From Denitromonas halophila (lineage in GTDB: Bacteria; Pseudomonadota; Gammaproteobacteria; Burkholderiales; Rhodocyclaceae): a stretch of 64,000 nucleotides of DNA. The DNA is taken from NCBI RefSeq assembly GCF_007625155.1, contig NZ_VMNK01000023.1, forward strand, positions 1 through 64,000, written 5' to 3'. The position numbers were made by a program, and so were the translations under genes. The notes beneath the pieces were generated by a model. The model was not told where the DNA came from. It did not search any database and was given only the letters and a program-made list of their open reading frames with translations. Shown one piece after another: positions 54,338 through 64,000 of the stretch; the stretch's first letter is position 1; every line of letters begins with the position of its first letter.

Positions 54338-56200
54338 TCACAAGGGGCGTACCGACGCTTCCTGCAAGGTCGCGTCAAAACGCTCGATCATTTCCTGTAC
54401 GAAAGGGTCCTGTTCCAGCGAGGCAATCGCCTGCGCCTGCCGGGCCTCACGCGTTGCCGCGTCGCGCTGCGCCGGCGTTTCGCCCTCGATGCCGCCGATC
54501 TCGATGTTCAGCTTCACGGGGCGATCAAAATGGCGATCAATCTCGGCCTGCAGCCGTTCGAGATTGCCACGGTTCATGGCAATCAGGTGGCGATGCGCTT
54601 CGCTCAGCCGCAGGCGAATACTGCCCTCCGCCATACCCAGCCATTCGCAGTGCTGAGCCAACTCACGCACCAGGCCTTTCAGGCCGATCTCTACGATCAG
54701 GCCATGCCAGTCGACATCGCCTGAGGGCACGTCGGCGGACGCGCGCTGCGCTGCCACCGGCGCGCTCGCCGGCGCGGCGACCTCAGCGGGCTCACGCTCC
54801 GGCGGCTCTGATACGCCGGCATCATCCGACGAGGCGGCATGCGCCTCTTCGGGCAAATCTTCCCAAGGCGGGACATCGCCTCGCGACACGGGCTTAGGCG
54901 CCGGTGCGGCGGCAAGCGGTTCAGGCGCGGGCTTTGCCACCGGCGCGACCGCGGCGGGCTTGTCCGCCACGGGCGGCCGAGTCGGCGCTGCGGTTGCGAC
55001 AGGGGCCGAAACGGGTGCGGCGCCAGGTGTCGAATCAAGCGCAGGCGCAATCGGTCGGGTTGGCGTTCGCGCGGCGAGCGCCGGCACGCTGCCACCACCG
55101 CCGGCCAAAGGCGCCGCTTGCGCGGGCCGGAAAGCATGCAGACGCAACAGCGTCATGACAAAACCAGCGGGCTCATCCGGCGCCAGGGGCAGCTCGTCAC
55201 GACCATGGATCGCGATCTGATAAGCCAGTTGCAGGAATTCGGGGTCGAAGGCATCGACATAGGGCTGCAAACGCGTGCGCTCTACTTCGTCGGCAATCGC
55301 ACTCGGCGCAAACTGAAACACCGCGATGCGCTGCACCAGCGAGGCCAGCGCCTGCAGCGCGGCATCAAAAGACAGACTGCGCGCATCCATGGCCTCGGCC
55401 ACGGCCAGCATGGCCGACACGTCGTTGCTGACCAGACCGTCGAGAATTTCAAACAGATGGTCTTCACCCACCGAGCCGAGCATGGCCTGCACGCCGGCTT
55501 CTTCGACCTTGCCGGCGCCATGCGCGATGGCCTGATCGAGCAGCGACAGCGCATCGCGCATCGAACCACTGGCGCCTTTGGCAATGTGGCGCAACGCAGG
55601 CGGATCAAACGGCACCGCTTCGGTCTCGAGAATGCGCGACAGATGCTCGACGATATGTCCCGGCGGCATCTGCTTGAGATTGAACTGCAGGCAGCGCGAC
55701 AGCACCGTGACCGGAATCTTCTGCGGATCGGTGGTGGCGAGGATGAACTTGATGTGCTCGGGCGGCTCTTCCAGCGTCTTCAACATGGCATTGAAGGCCG
55801 AGTTGGAGAGCATGTGCACTTCGTCGATCACGTACACCTTGAAACGGCCCCGCGTCGGCGCGTATACCGCGTTTTCGAGCAACTGGCGCATCTCGTCGAC
55901 ACGCGTGTTGGTGGCCGCGTCGACCTCCAGCAAATCCACAAACCGCCCGGCGTCGATCTCTTGGCAGGACGAGCACACACCACAAGGCGTGGCGGTCACA
56001 CCGGTCTCGCAATTGAGCGCCTTGGCGAGGATTCGGGCGATGGTGGTTTTGCCCACGCCGCGCGTCCCGGTAAACAGGTAGGCGTGATGCAAACGCCCGG
56101 TTTCGAGCGCGTGCGTCAGCGCCCGAACCACATGCTCCTGCCCCACCAGGGTGTCAAAACCCTTGGGACGCCATTTACGCGCGAGGACCTGATAACTCAT
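54338..56200 (-). CDS. dnaX: DNA polymerase III subunits gamma/tau
   Basis: A 620-residue clamp-loader ATPase. It starts [20 protein letters not shown], with Walker [10 protein letters not shown] near 45, the four-cysteine zinc finger (C-x8-C-x2-C pattern near 64-79) and the SRC sensor. The proline/alanine-rich linker around residues 360-480 leads to the tau C-terminal domain. I saw no A-rich slippery heptamer of the E. coli type, so programmed frameshifting to gamma is not evident. The start has no strong ribosome binding site visible. Confidence 0.93.
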   Translation of the reverse strand: MSYQVLARKWRPKGFDTLVGQEHVVRALTHALETGRLHHAYLFTGTRGVGKTTIARILAKALNCETGVTATPCGVCSSCQEIDAGRFVDLLEVDAATNTRVDEMRQLLENAVYAPTRGRFKVYVIDEVHMLSNSAFNAMLKTLEEPPEHIKFILATTDPQKIPVTVLSRCLQFNLKQMPPGHIVEHLSRILETEAVPFDPPALRHIAKGASGSMRDALSLLDQAIAHGAGKVEEAGVQAMLGSVGEDHLFEILDGLVSNDVSAMLAVAEAMDARSLSFDAALQALASLVQRIAVFQFAPSAIADEVERTRLQPYVDAFDPEFLQLAYQIAIHGRDELPLAPDEPAGFVMTLLRLHAFRPAQAAPLAGGGGSVPALAARTPTRPIAPALDSTPGAAPVSAPVATAAPTRPPVADKPAAVAPVAKPAPEPLAAAPAPKPVSRGDVPPWEDLPEEAHAASSDDAGVSEPPEREPAEVAAPASAPVAAQRASADVPSGDVDWHGLIVEIGLKGLVRELAQHCEWLGMAEGSIRLRLSEAHRHLIAMNRGNLERLQAEIDRHFDRPVKLNIEIGGIEGETPAQRDAATREARQAQAIASLEQDPFVQEMIERFDATLQEASVRPL

Positions 56201-56521
56201 GGCGGGATTCTAGCAGAGGCGGCGGTTTCGCCGGCAGTGTCGCAAGGCATTCGAAATAGTCAAAAACTACAACAATAACTATATCAATACATTTTCAATG
56301 CTTTACCGGGTGGCACCTCCTGGCAACACGCCAACTCGTGTGCCCGCAGCGCCGCCACGGACCGCCCCACAGATTCTGGCCATACCTGACGGTCGCATCG
56401 AGCCCCATCCATCGATCTACAGTCATTTACCTGAGCTATAAGCGACTTAGTTATTTATCGTTGGAAACTATGTCTCGAGTTGGAGACACTGGGGCATCAA
56501 GATCATTTTCCGGAGAACGCC
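56201..56521. other. Intergenic region between dnaX and the ZIP gene
   Basis: A 321-base non-coding gap between divergent genes. It holds the promoter regions of dnaX (leftwards) and the ZIP transporter (rightwards). An AT-rich stretch lies at 56250-56300 and another at 56425-56465. No ORF, RNA or repeat is recognised; a Zur-like or Fur-like palindrome was looked for and not found. Confidence 0.5.
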
Positions 56522-57436
56522 ATGAGCACCCGCGAGCTTCGTCTCCTGTCCCACACGCTGATGCCGCACCCCCTGCCCCGCCATTGGATCGGCGCGGCCT
56601 TGCTTCTTGTCGGCATCGCCATCTACGGCCGCGATCTGTATCAGTTCGCCTCAGGCATGGCCACCGACCCGGTGGTCGGGCGCGCCTTCTCCGGCGGCAT
56701 GCTGGCCGCCATGGCCACCGCGCTGGGCACACTGCCGGTGCTGTTCGCGCGGCCCTTGTCGGCCCGCACACAGGCAGCGATGCTCGGCTTCGGCGCGGGC
56801 GTGATGCTGGCAGCGACCGCGTTCTCGTTGGTGCTGCCGGGGCTGGATGCGGCGCGCGAGATCTGGAACGACCCGTGGATCGCCGGCGGCGTGATGGCCG
56901 CCGGCATCGTGGCCGGTGGTGGCGCGCTGCTGTGGCTGGACGGCCGTCTGCCGCATGAGCATTTCCTTAACGGCACCGACGGCGTCGACACCGAGACGCT
57001 GGCTCGGGTCTGGCTCTTCGTGTTCGCCATTGCCCTCCACAATCTGCCTGAAGGCTTGGCCATTGGTGTGGCTGCCGCCAAGGATGGCGCCGGTGCCGCT
57101 GCGCTGGCCATGGGCATCGCGATCCAGGACATCCCGGAGGGGCTGGTGGTGGCGCTGGCCTTGCGTGGCGCCGGCTACCGGGCCGGCACCGCCGCGTTGG
57201 TGGGGGCGGCCTCGGGTCTGGTCGAGCCGGTCGCCGCCGTGCTGGGCGCCAGCCTGATTCAGGTCTCGGCCGTCGCCTTGCCCTGGGGATTGGCGCTGGC
57301 GGCTGGCGCCATGTTGCTGGTGGTGAGCCACGAGATCATCCCGGAATCGCATCGCAGCGGCCACGAGGGCGCCGCATCGAAGGGCCTGCTGATCGGCTTC
57401 TGCGTGATGATGCTGCTCGACACCGCGCTGGCCTGA
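56522..57436 (+). CDS. ZIP-family metal transporter
   Basis: A 304-residue inner membrane protein. The helix IV metal site has AIALHNLPEGLAIG, and helix V has AIQDIPEGLVVALAL, the paired HN-PEG and QD-PEG motifs of ZIP proteins. It imports a divalent metal such as zinc, possibly with wide specificity. GGAG five bases before the ATG at 56522 supports the start. It ends at a hairpin terminator shared with the ffs gene. Confidence 0.9.
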   Translation: MSTRELRLLSHTLMPHPLPRHWIGAALLLVGIAIYGRDLYQFASGMATDPVVGRAFSGGMLAAMATALGTLPVLFARPLSARTQAAMLGFGAGVMLAATAFSLVLPGLDAAREIWNDPWIAGGVMAAGIVAGGGALLWLDGRLPHEHFLNGTDGVDTETLARVWLFVFAIALHNLPEGLAIGVAAAKDGAGAAALAMGIAIQDIPEGLVVALALRGAGYRAGTAALVGAASGLVEPVAAVLGASLIQVSAVALPWGLALAAGAMLLVVSHEIIPESHRSGHEGAASKGLLIGFCVMMLLDTALA

Positions 57437-57452
57437 ACAAGGCAGCGCAAAG

Positions 57453-57482
57453 AAAACGCCGACCCTCGCGGATCGGCGTTTT
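57453..57482. terminator. Bidirectional terminator between ZIP gene and ffs
   Basis: A 10-bp stem AAAACGCCGA / TCGGCGTTTT with a 10-base loop CCCTCGCGGA. T-runs lie on both strands, so it can stop transcription of the ZIP gene and of the SRP RNA on the minus strand. Confidence 0.8.
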
Positions 57483-57492
57483 TGGTGTTCAG

Positions 57493-57594
<102 letters not shown>

Positions 57595-57669
57595 GACGGC
57601 ATTGTATCAGCTTCTCCCGGCGGTGGGCGCTGCGTCTATCGCACTGCGTCAATTGCCGGGAGTGGCTCC

Positions 57670-59346
57670 TTACCTGAGATCGGGGAAGTCGTCCTCGAAG
57701 AACTCCATCGCCCCTTTGTCGCCGCGCGCCTCTTCGTGCTTGCGCAATTCGACGCGCCGGATCTTGCCCGAAATGGTCTTCGGCAAATCGGCAAACTCCA
57801 GGCGACGGATGCGCTTGTAGGGCGCCAGGTTCTCGCGCGTGAAGGCAAAGATGTCGCGCGCCAACTCAGCGCTCGGGCTCTGGCCTTCGACCAGAATCAC
57901 GAAGGCCTTGGGCACCGCCAAGCGCACCGGATCGGGGCTGGGCACCACGGCCGCTTCAGCCACCGCCGGGTGCTCAATAAGCACGCTTTCGAGCTCGAAG
58001 GGGCTGATCCGGTAGTCGGAGGCCTTGAACACATCATCGGCACGACCAACATAAGTGATGTAGCCCTCGTCGTCGATCTGCGCCACATCGCCGGTGTGAT
58101 AGAAACCGTCGCGCATCACTTCGGCAGTTTTGGCTTCATCACCGGCGTAGCAAAGCATCAGCCCCATCGGACGGGCCGACAGGTCGAGACAGACTTCACC
58201 CTCCTCCGCCGGTTTGCCTTCGCTGTCGATGAGCGCAATCTTGTAGCCCGGCAGCGGGCGCCCCATCGAACCCGGCTTGAGCCGCTGGCCCGGCGGGTTG
58301 CCGATCTGGGCAGTGGTTTCGGTCTGGCCAAAACCGTCACGAATGGTGATCCCCCAGGCCTTTTCGACCTGCTCGATCACTTCCGGATTGAGCGGCTCGC
58401 CGGCGCCGATCAGCTCGCGCAGCGAGGTCTTGTAGGCGCCCAGATTCTGCTGGATGAGCATGCGCCACACGGTCGGTGGGGCGCACAAGGTGTTGATCTC
58501 GTACTTGACCAGCACATCGAGCAGCGCTTTGGCGTCGAAGCGAGTGTAGTTGTAAAGGAAGACCGTGGCGCCAGCATTCCAGGGCGCGAAGAAGCAGCTC
58601 CAGGCATGCTTGGCCCAGCCCGGCGAGGAGATGTTCATGTGGCGGTCGCCCGGCTGCAGGCCGATCCAGAACATGGTCGACAAATGACCGATCGGGTAGG
58701 ACTGATGGCTGTGCTGCACCAGCTTGGGCTTGGAGGTGGTGCCGGAGGTGAAGTACAGCAGCAGCGGATCGGTAACCCGGGTGATGCCATCGGGCGTGAA
58801 GTGCGCGTCCGCCGCATCGGCGTCCGCGTACGACAACCAGCCTTCACACGGCGCGCCGACGGCAATGCGAGTAAAGCCGCTCTTGCCATCGAATTTGTCG
58901 ACATGCGCATGTCCGATCACCGCGTGCCTGACCTGGCCGCGCTCGATCCGGTCATCCAGATCGTCCGGCGTGAGCAGCGTGGTCGCGGGGATCACCACCG
59001 CCCCCAGCTTGATAGCGGCCAGCATGGTCTCCCACAGCGGAACCTCGTTGCCGAGCATGATCAGAATGTGATCGCCACGCGATACGCCTTGCGCGCGCAA
59101 CCAGTTGGCCACTTGATTGGAGCGCGCCGACATCTGCGCAAAGCTGCGCTTCGACTCGCTGCCGTCCTGCTCGACAAGCCATAGCGCCGGCTGGTCGTTG
59201 TTTTTGGCCATGGCGTCGAAGTAATCGATGGCCCAGTTGAACTCACTCAACTGCGGCCACTGAAACCCGGCGTAGGCCGTGTCGTAGTCGGTACGGTTGG
59301 CCAGCAGAAAATCGCGGGCCTCAAGAAATTTGGCGACAACACTCAT
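57670..59346 (-). CDS. AMP-binding acyl-CoA synthetase, medium-chain type
   Basis: A 558-residue ANL-superfamily enzyme. The P-loop LYFTSGTTSKPKLVQHSH is near 215, GQTETT is near 340, and the adenylate-binding YHTGDVAQIDDEGY is near 430. The C-terminal catalytic lysine lies in PKTISGKIRR. It activates a carboxylic acid as AMP ester and then CoA thioester; the acid is unknown. It is the last gene before ffs on the minus strand, and a 144-base gap with no gene separates it from rlmB. Confidence 0.9.
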   Translation of the reverse strand: MSVVAKFLEARDFLLANRTDYDTAYAGFQWPQLSEFNWAIDYFDAMAKNNDQPALWLVEQDGSESKRSFAQMSARSNQVANWLRAQGVSRGDHILIMLGNEVPLWETMLAAIKLGAVVIPATTLLTPDDLDDRIERGQVRHAVIGHAHVDKFDGKSGFTRIAVGAPCEGWLSYADADAADAHFTPDGITRVTDPLLLYFTSGTTSKPKLVQHSHQSYPIGHLSTMFWIGLQPGDRHMNISSPGWAKHAWSCFFAPWNAGATVFLYNYTRFDAKALLDVLVKYEINTLCAPPTVWRMLIQQNLGAYKTSLRELIGAGEPLNPEVIEQVEKAWGITIRDGFGQTETTAQIGNPPGQRLKPGSMGRPLPGYKIALIDSEGKPAEEGEVCLDLSARPMGLMLCYAGDEAKTAEVMRDGFYHTGDVAQIDDEGYITYVGRADDVFKASDYRISPFELESVLIEHPAVAEAAVVPSPDPVRLAVPKAFVILVEGQSPSAELARDIFAFTRENLAPYKRIRRLEFADLPKTISGKIRRVELRKHEEARGDKGAMEFFEDDFPDLR

Positions 59347-59490
59347 CTAGACGTCTCCCTCAACGGTGTATCCGTGGCTGAATCGCCGCACGGCGCCATA
59401 CGGCACCGTACAGGCAAGAGCGCATTGATACCGTTGACGTCAACGTAATGCAAGCCGAAATCGGCATCGAAGCCGATTAGTTGATTCGCA

Positions 59491-60243
59491 TCAAGCGCGA
59501 CGCTGCCTTGCGGCCTCAAACAAACAGATGCCGCTGGCCACCGACACATTCAGACTATCGACCGAGCCATACATCGGGATGCGCGCCAGCACATCGCAGG
59601 TGTCACGTGTCAGTCGGCGCAGGCCGTCGCCCTCGGCGCCCAGCACCCAGGCGACCGGACCGGTCTGGTCGACGGCGTAGAGGTCTTGCTCGGCCTCCCC
59701 CGCCGCACCGATGATCCACACGCCGGCGTCCTGCATCTGGCGCAGCGCGCGCGACAGATTGGTAACCGTCACATAAGGTACCGTGTCGGCCGCGCCGCTG
59801 GCGACCTTGATGGCTGTGGCATTGAGGCTGGCCGAGCGATCCTTGGGCGCGATCACCGCCTGTGCGCCGGCCGCATCGGCCGCACGCAGGCACGCCCCCA
59901 GATTGTGCGGATCGGTCACGCCGTCGAGCACCAATAGCAGCGCCGGGCCTTCGAGCGTATCGAGGATGTCATCGAGCTGTAGCACCTTGTGACGCGCGTC
60001 GACCCGCGCCACCACGCCCTGGTGCACTGCCCCGCCGGCCATGCCGTCAAGACGGCCGGTATCGGTCGGGATCACGCGGACATTTTGCGTCTCGGCCAGC
60101 GCGACCAGATCCCGCGCGCGACCATCATTGCGCTGCGCGGCGACATGGATTTCGACCACGCCCTCGGGATCGTTGCGCAGGCGCGAGCGCACCGCATGAA
60201 AACCAAAAATGAAGCGGGTCTCGCGCCCGGAGGGATTAGCCAC
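59491..60243 (-). CDS. rlmB: 23S rRNA (guanosine-2251-2'-O)-methyltransferase
   Basis: A 250-residue SPOUT methyltransferase. It opens [19 protein letters not shown], and its knot-forming motifs are [33 protein letters not shown] and [16 protein letters not shown]. It modifies G2251 in 23S rRNA. A GTG at 60243 overlaps the rnr stop by eight bases, with AAAGGT at seven bases; the long reading frame to 60312 is rejected. It is translationally coupled to rnr. Confidence 0.92.
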   Translation of the reverse strand: MANPSGRETRFIFGFHAVRSRLRNDPEGVVEIHVAAQRNDGRARDLVALAETQNVRVIPTDTGRLDGMAGGAVHQGVVARVDARHKVLQLDDILDTLEGPALLLVLDGVTDPHNLGACLRAADAAGAQAVIAPKDRSASLNATAIKVASGAADTVPYVTVTNLSRALRQMQDAGVWIIGAAGEAEQDLYAVDQTGPVAWVLGAEGDGLRRLTRDTCDVLARIPMYGSVDSLNVSVASGICLFEAARQRRA

Positions 60244-62521
60244 GTCGTTTACCTTTCTTTTGTTTGCCAGCGCCCGCACCGGAAGATGTCTCGGTGACCA
60301 GACGAAAATCAATCTTGGTGGTTTCCATATCGACGCGCATCAACTGCACCGTGATGCGGTCCGACAAACGGAAACGCTTGCCGCTACGCTCACCGAGCAA
60401 CTCGTGACGCGACTCGTCGTAATGGAAATAGTCTTCGCCCAACTCGGAAATGTGCACCAGCCCTTCGATGAACACATTGTCCAGCGCCACGAAGAGGCCG
60501 AAGGGTACCACCGAGGACACGCTGCCGGTGAACACCTCGCCGACCCGATCCTGCATGTAGAAACACTTCAGCCAGGACTCGACATCGCGCGAGGCTTCGT
60601 CGGCGCGGCGCTCGGTTTGCGAGCAATGCAGACCGATCTGCTCCCAGTCCCCCGGACGGTATTGCTGGCCGGTGAGCACCGCCTTGATCGCGCGGTGCAC
60701 CAGCAGATCGGGATAGCGGCGGATCGGCGAGGTGAAGTGCGTGTAAGCCTCGTAGGCCAGGCCAAAGTGACCGACGTTGTCCGGGCTGTAAATCGCCTGA
60801 CGCAAGGAACGCAGCATCACCGTCTGCAACAGCGGCATGTCCGGCCGGTCTTTTACCTTGCTCAGCAAGGCCGCGTAATCCTTGGCCGTGGGGTCATCCC
60901 CGCCCCCGAGCTGCAGGCCGAACTCGCCAAGAAAGCTGCGCAACTGTTCGATCTTCTCCGGCTTGGGGCTCTCGTGCACCCGATACAAGGCCGGATGGTG
61001 ATTGGCCTGCAAAAAGTCCGATGCACACACGTTGGCGGCCAGCATGCACTCCTCAATGACCCGGTGCGCATCGTTGCGCACCTCGGGCACGATGCGGTCG
61101 ATCTTGCCCTCGTCATTGAAGATCATCCGGGTTTCGGTGGTTTCGAAATCGATGGCGCCGCGCTTCGCACGCGCCTTGAGCAACACACGGAAGAGTTGAT
61201 CGAGGTTTTCGAGCTGCGGCAGGCGCTCGGCCAGTGCCTCTCGGACCTCGGGGTCTTTTTCATAGAGCGCCGCCGCGACCTGGTTATAGGTCAGCCGGGC
61301 GTGCGAAAACATCACCGCCGGGTAGAAGCGGAACTGCTTGACTGCCCCGGTCGGCGAAATGTTCATGTCGCACACCATGCACAAACGGTCGACTTGCGGG
61401 TTGAGCGAGCACAGACCATTGGAGAGATTCTCCGGCAACATCGGAATCACGCGACGCGGGAAATACACCGAGTTGCCACGGTCGAAGGCGTCCGAATCCA
61501 GTGCCGAGCCCGGCTCAACATAGTGCGACACATCGGCAATCGCCACCAACAGGCGGAAGCCCCGACCAACACGCTCGCAATACACCGCGTCGTCAAAGTC
61601 CTTGGCGGTTTCACCATCGATGGTGACCAGCGGCAAATGGCGAATATCCTCCCGCCCGGCCAGGTCTTTTTTGCGCACGCCCTTTGGCAGGGCGCGGGCC
61701 TGTGCCTTGGACTCCGCCGAGAATTCGAACGGCAGCTCATGCTTGCGCAACGCCACTTCAACTTCCATGCCCGGGTCAGCGTAACGCCCCAGCGTCTCGA
61801 CCAGGCGGCCCACTGGCAGCGCATGCTTGCTGGGCTGCTCGACCAACTCGACCACCACCACCTCGCCAGCCTCGACCTTTTTCTTGCGGCCGCCCGGCGC
61901 GAGCAGGATGTCACGTGCGATGCGCCGGTTCTCCGGCACCACGACGAGTACGCCATGTTCGCTGACCACACGGCCGACCACCCGCGTGTTGGCGCGCTCG
62001 AGCACTTCGACGATCTGACCTTCCGGCCGGCCGCGGCGATCCATGCCGGAGACACGCACAATCGCGCGATCACCATGCAACACTTCACGCATCTGGCGCG
62101 GTCCGAGGAACACATCGCCCGACCCGTCGTCGGGAATGAGAAAACCGAAGCCATCGGGATGGCCTTCGACCCGGCCACGAATCAGCGCGGCCTTGTCAGG
62201 GATGAGATAAGCATCACGCCGGTTACGCACCAGCTCACCTTCGCGCTCCATTGCGCGTACCCGACGCTCGAAAAACGGCATTTCGTCAGCACGGATATCC
62301 AGCGCTTCGGCCAGTTGTGGCAACTGCATCGGATGGCCTGCCTCAACCAGAATCTGGAGCACATACTCCCGGCTCGGCAAGGGATATTCGTAACGCTCGG
62401 TCTCGCGCGCAAAGAACGGATCGGCGCGGCGAATGGCGCTGAGTTTGCGTTTTGACTTGCGCACCGGCGCGGCTTCAGCCTGGCTGACCTGGGGTTTTGT
62501 TTTTTTTGTGGGTCGATTCAT
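60236..62521 (-). CDS. rnr: Ribonuclease R
   Basis: A 761-residue 3'-5' exoribonuclease. It has the cold-shock-like N-terminal domains, the RNB domain with the catalytic acidic cluster in [16 protein letters not shown], and an S1 domain and basic tail (KQKKGKRRG) at the C-terminus. It degrades structured RNA, including rRNA and tmRNA-released messages. AAAAGG six bases before the ATG at 62521 supports the start over a TTG two codons upstream. The start codon touches the -35 box of the divergent tRNA-Leu gene. Confidence 0.94.
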   Translation of the reverse strand: MNRPTKKTKPQVSQAEAAPVRKSKRKLSAIRRADPFFARETERYEYPLPSREYVLQILVEAGHPMQLPQLAEALDIRADEMPFFERRVRAMEREGELVRNRRDAYLIPDKAALIRGRVEGHPDGFGFLIPDDGSGDVFLGPRQMREVLHGDRAIVRVSGMDRRGRPEGQIVEVLERANTRVVGRVVSEHGVLVVVPENRRIARDILLAPGGRKKKVEAGEVVVVELVEQPSKHALPVGRLVETLGRYADPGMEVEVALRKHELPFEFSAESKAQARALPKGVRKKDLAGREDIRHLPLVTIDGETAKDFDDAVYCERVGRGFRLLVAIADVSHYVEPGSALDSDAFDRGNSVYFPRRVIPMLPENLSNGLCSLNPQVDRLCMVCDMNISPTGAVKQFRFYPAVMFSHARLTYNQVAAALYEKDPEVREALAERLPQLENLDQLFRVLLKARAKRGAIDFETTETRMIFNDEGKIDRIVPEVRNDAHRVIEECMLAANVCASDFLQANHHPALYRVHESPKPEKIEQLRSFLGEFGLQLGGGDDPTAKDYAALLSKVKDRPDMPLLQTVMLRSLRQAIYSPDNVGHFGLAYEAYTHFTSPIRRYPDLLVHRAIKAVLTGQQYRPGDWEQIGLHCSQTERRADEASRDVESWLKCFYMQDRVGEVFTGSVSSVVPFGLFVALDNVFIEGLVHISELGEDYFHYDESRHELLGERSGKRFRLSDRITVQLMRVDMETTKIDFRLVTETSSGAGAGKQKKGKRRG

Positions 62522-62548
62522 TGACAACCTTTTTTGAACAGATATAAT
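62521..62548 (+). promoter_or_regulatory. Consensus sigma70 promoter of the first tRNA-Leu gene
   Basis: TTGACA at 62521-62526 and TATAAT at 62543-62548 with a 16-base spacer. The -35 box abuts the start codon of rnr, which is transcribed in the opposite direction, so the two compete for space. Confidence 0.85.
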
Positions 62549-62557
62549 GCGCGGCTC

Positions 62558-62644
62558 GCCCAGATGGCGGAATTGGTAGACGCGCTAGCTTCAGGTGCTA
62601 GTATCCTTACGGATGTGGAGGTTCGAGTCCTCTTCTGGGCACCA
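62558..62644 (+). tRNA. tRNA-Leu (anticodon CAG)
   Basis: An 87-nucleotide cloverleaf with a class II long variable arm. The acceptor stem GCCCAGA pairs with TCTGGGC; the D-loop has the GGTAGAC-type sequence; the anticodon loop is TTCAGGT with CAG at 34-36; the T-loop GGTTCGAGTCC is canonical. CCA is encoded at 62642-62644. Confidence 0.96.
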
Positions 62645-62652
62645 AATCCGGG

Positions 62653-62686
62653 AAAGCCAGTCAGATTTCTGACTGGCTTTTTCTTT
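62653..62686 (+). terminator. Intrinsic terminator of the first tRNA-Leu gene
   Basis: AAAGCCAGTCAG (62653-62664) and CTGACTGGCTTT (62669-62680) form a 12-bp stem with an ATTT loop, followed by TTCTTTTT. It ends the unit nine bases after the CCA. Confidence 0.88.
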
Positions 62687-62742
62687 TTCCGAACCGGGTA
62701 AAGAGTCAGCGTTCGCCAGCCCTGTTTTTCTTGAAATAATAA

Positions 62743-62770
62743 TTGCACTTTTTTTTCCTGAAGCTATAAT
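62743..62770 (+). promoter_or_regulatory. Sigma70 promoter of the second tRNA-Leu gene
   Basis: TTGCAC at 62743-62748 and TATAAT at 62765-62770 with a 16-base spacer. The second tRNA therefore has its own promoter, separate from the first unit. Confidence 0.82.
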
Positions 62771-62780
62771 TTGCGCTCTT

Positions 62781-62867
62781 GCCCAGATGGCGGAATTGGT
62801 AGACGCGCTAGCTTCAGGTGCTAGTATTCTTACGGATGTGGAGGTTCGAGTCCTCTTCTGGGCACCA
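62781..62867 (+). tRNA. tRNA-Leu (anticodon CAG), second copy
   Basis: Identical in structure to the copy at 62558 and differing by a single base in the long variable arm (TTC rather than TCC, a G-U pair instead of G-C). CCA is encoded at the 3' end. The 223-base spacing of the two copies and their separate promoters suggest an old tandem duplication. Confidence 0.96.
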
Positions 62868-62873
62868 GTTTCA

Positions 62874-62903
62874 AAAAGAGCCGACCGAAAGGTCGGCTCT
62901 TTT
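62874..62903 (+). terminator. Intrinsic terminator of the second tRNA-Leu gene
   Basis: AAAAGAGCCGACC and GGTCGGCTCTTTT pair over 13 bp with a GAAA tetraloop, ending in a T-run. Confidence 0.88.
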
Positions 62904-62951
62904 ACGTTCACTCGGCTCAAAAGCGACTCAAGCATCGCCGACTCAAGCACA

Positions 62952-62980
62952 GCGTAGCGGCGAGATCCTCGCCGCTACGC
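62952..62980. repeat. Perfect 13-bp inverted repeat beyond purA
   Basis: GCGTAGCGGCGAG and CTCGCCGCTACGC pair perfectly around ATC, 10 bases after the purA stop on the minus strand. It lacks a T-run, so it is either a factor-assisted terminator or another small interspersed palindrome. Confidence 0.6.
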
Positions 62981-62989
62981 CACGCCAGA

Positions 62990-64000
62990 TTACTTGAACG
63001 GATGACGCTGGACGATGGTCTGATCCCGATCCGGACCAGTCGAGATCATGTCCACCGGCACCGCACACACTTCTTCAATCCGCTTCAGATACGCGCGGGC
63101 AGTCGCCGGCAGCGCATCGTAATCCTTGACGCCAACGGTGCTTTCCTTCCAGCCCGGCAGCGTTTCATACACTGGCACACAGCGCGCCGTCTCTTCAGCG
63201 CCCACCGGCAGAATATCGGACAGTTTGCCGTCGATTTGGTAACCGGTGCACAGCTTGACCTCTTCCACCCCGTCGAGCACGTCGAGCTTGGTCACACACA
63301 GACCCGACACGCCGTTGATCTGGATAGACCGCTTGAGCGCAGCCGCATCGAACCAGCCGCAGCGACGCGCCCGGCCCGTGGTCGCACCAAATTCGTTGCC
63401 CTTGGTGGCCAAGTGCTTGCCGACCGGATCCAGCTTGCTCTCGGCGTCGTACAACTCGGTCGGGAACGGCCCCGAGCCCACGCGCGTAGTGTAGGCCTTG
63501 GTGATGCCCAGGACATAATGCAGCATGCTCGGCCCCACGCCGGCGCCTGCAGCTGCCGCACCTGCGACGCAGTTGCTGGAGGTCACGAACGGATAGGTGC
63601 CGTGATCGATATCGAGCAGCGTCCCTTGGGCCCCTTCAAACAGCAGGTTGGCACCCTCGCGGTGCGCATCATAGAGCGCGCGCGGCACATCGGCGACCAA
63701 GGCTTCGAGTCGCGGCGCCATGGCCAGCGACGCATCCAGCGTTTCCTGGAAATCCACCGGCGCAGCACGGTAGTACTGGGTCAGCATGAAGTTGTGATAG
63801 TCGAGCAGTTCCGCCAATTGCTCGGCAAAACGCTTCGGACGCATCAAGTCCTGCACACGCAGACCGCGGCGAGCCACTTTGTCTTCATAGGCCGGCCCGA
63901 TGCCACGCCCGGTGGTGCCAATCTTGTTGATGCCACGCGCCGCCTCACGGGCGATATCAAGCGCCTGGTGGTAAGGCATGATCAACGGACAGGCTTCGGA
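62990..64000 (-). CDS. purA: Adenylosuccinate synthetase, 5' end beyond the window
   Basis: About 336 C-terminal residues are seen. The IMPYHQALD segment near the window edge matches the catalytic region, followed by the [18 protein letters not shown]/substrate loop and GARRCGWFD-type segment in the C-terminal third. It makes adenylosuccinate from IMP, aspartate and GTP. The open frame continues to base 64000 without a start, so the first 90 or so residues, including the P-loop, lie outside. Confidence 0.95.
   Translation of the reverse strand, partial: SEACPLIMPYHQALDIAREAARGINKIGTTGRGIGPAYEDKVARRGLRVQDLMRPKRFAEQLAELLDYHNFMLTQYYRAAPVDFQETLDASLAMAPRLEALVADVPRALYDAHREGANLLFEGAQGTLLDIDHGTYPFVTSSNCVAGAAAAGAGVGPSMLHYVLGITKAYTTRVGSGPFPTELYDAESKLDPVGKHLATKGNEFGATTGRARRCGWFDAAALKRSIQINGVSGLCVTKLDVLDGVEEVKLCTGYQIDGKLSDILPVGAEETARCVPVYETLPGWKESTVGVKDYDALPATARAYLKRIEEVCAVPVDMISTGPDRDQTIVQRHPFK

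Noticed and set aside
54338-56200. Programmed frameshift site in dnaX
   Set aside because: No A-rich slippery heptamer with downstream hairpin was found in the coding strand.
59343-59549. A 68-codon open frame on the minus strand between the acyl-CoA synthetase and rlmB
   Set aside because: It overlaps the end of rlmB in another frame, has no ribosome binding site and no recognisable motif.
60209-62455. A 748-codon open frame antisense to rnr
   Set aside because: It lies exactly opposite RNase R, has no recognisable domain and its composition is that expected for the complementary strand of a GC-rich gene.
62558-62867. Repeat array resembling CRISPR
   Set aside because: The repeats are two tRNA-Leu genes with promoters and terminators, not spacer-separated direct repeats.

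Overview
The window looks like the chromosome of a GC-rich betaproteobacterium, most likely of the Rhodocyclales (Azoarcus/Thauera/Zoogloea/Dechloromonas relatives). This is inferred from the complete exosortase A (XrtA) exopolysaccharide locus with the protein families described from Dechloromonas-like genomes, the petABC-sspA-sspB order, a small SRP RNA, Burkholderia-type porins and the recR-ybaB-dnaX block. No identity search could be run.

Layout. (1) 1-3600: the end of an IS3-family element, then a visibly more AT-rich three-gene set: HAD-UbiA fusion, SMR-like small membrane protein and PMT/ArnT-like GT-C enzyme. It resembles a polyprenyl-phosphate sugar donor/flippase/transferase pathway. 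(2) 3750-10050: a sulfate activation module: cysNC fusion and cysD on the minus strand, and divergently cysQ and an SLC13 permease. The cysD reading frame is open upstream into a 275-codon HTH plus degenerate IS630-transposase-like domain. (3) 10050-32460: a 22-kb, entirely minus-strand XrtA exopolysaccharide locus. Reading in the direction of transcription it holds the export lipoprotein, Wzz-like chain length protein, tyrosine autokinase, TIGR03016 outer membrane protein, ATPase, wecB, deacetylase, FemAB-like protein, glycosyltransferase, exosortase A/EpsI, second glycosyltransferase, amidotransferase, PssD/PssE-like pair, methyltransferase, two further glycosyltransferases, PaaK/CapK-like ligase, O-ligase and second deacetylase. 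A FeeM-type acyltransferase (32708-33517) is divergent from its head. (4) 33560-36440: DUF1302 outer membrane protein and ABC ATPase, with a LolA-like protein divergent from them. (5) 36500-47400: porin, TamA-like protein, Liv-type binding protein, putA, fbp and dadA. (6) 47380-51770: hemerythrin, sspB, sspA and cytochrome bc1 (petC, petB, petA). (7) 52000-64000: CoA-transferase, recR, ybaB, dnaX, a ZIP transporter, SRP RNA, acyl-CoA synthetase, rlmB, rnr, two tRNA-Leu(CAG) genes in separate units, and purA cut by the window edge.

How it fits together. CysD/CysNC make PAPS, CysQ removes the PAP left by sulfotransferases, and the SLC13 protein may import sulfate. The module has no sulfite-forming reductases and abuts the polysaccharide locus, so a sulfated exopolysaccharide is a reasonable hypothesis, although no sulfotransferase is visible in the window. 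The locus also lacks the usual initiating sugar transferase (EpsB type), the PrsK/PrsR regulators and any PEP-CTERM substrate, so these must be elsewhere if the system works. Most genes outside regions 1-4 are ordinary housekeeping genes. The most unusual points are the CysD N-terminal extension, the sulfation/EPS juxtaposition, the partial HAD-UbiA pathway beside an IS, and the ABC ATPase without its permease.
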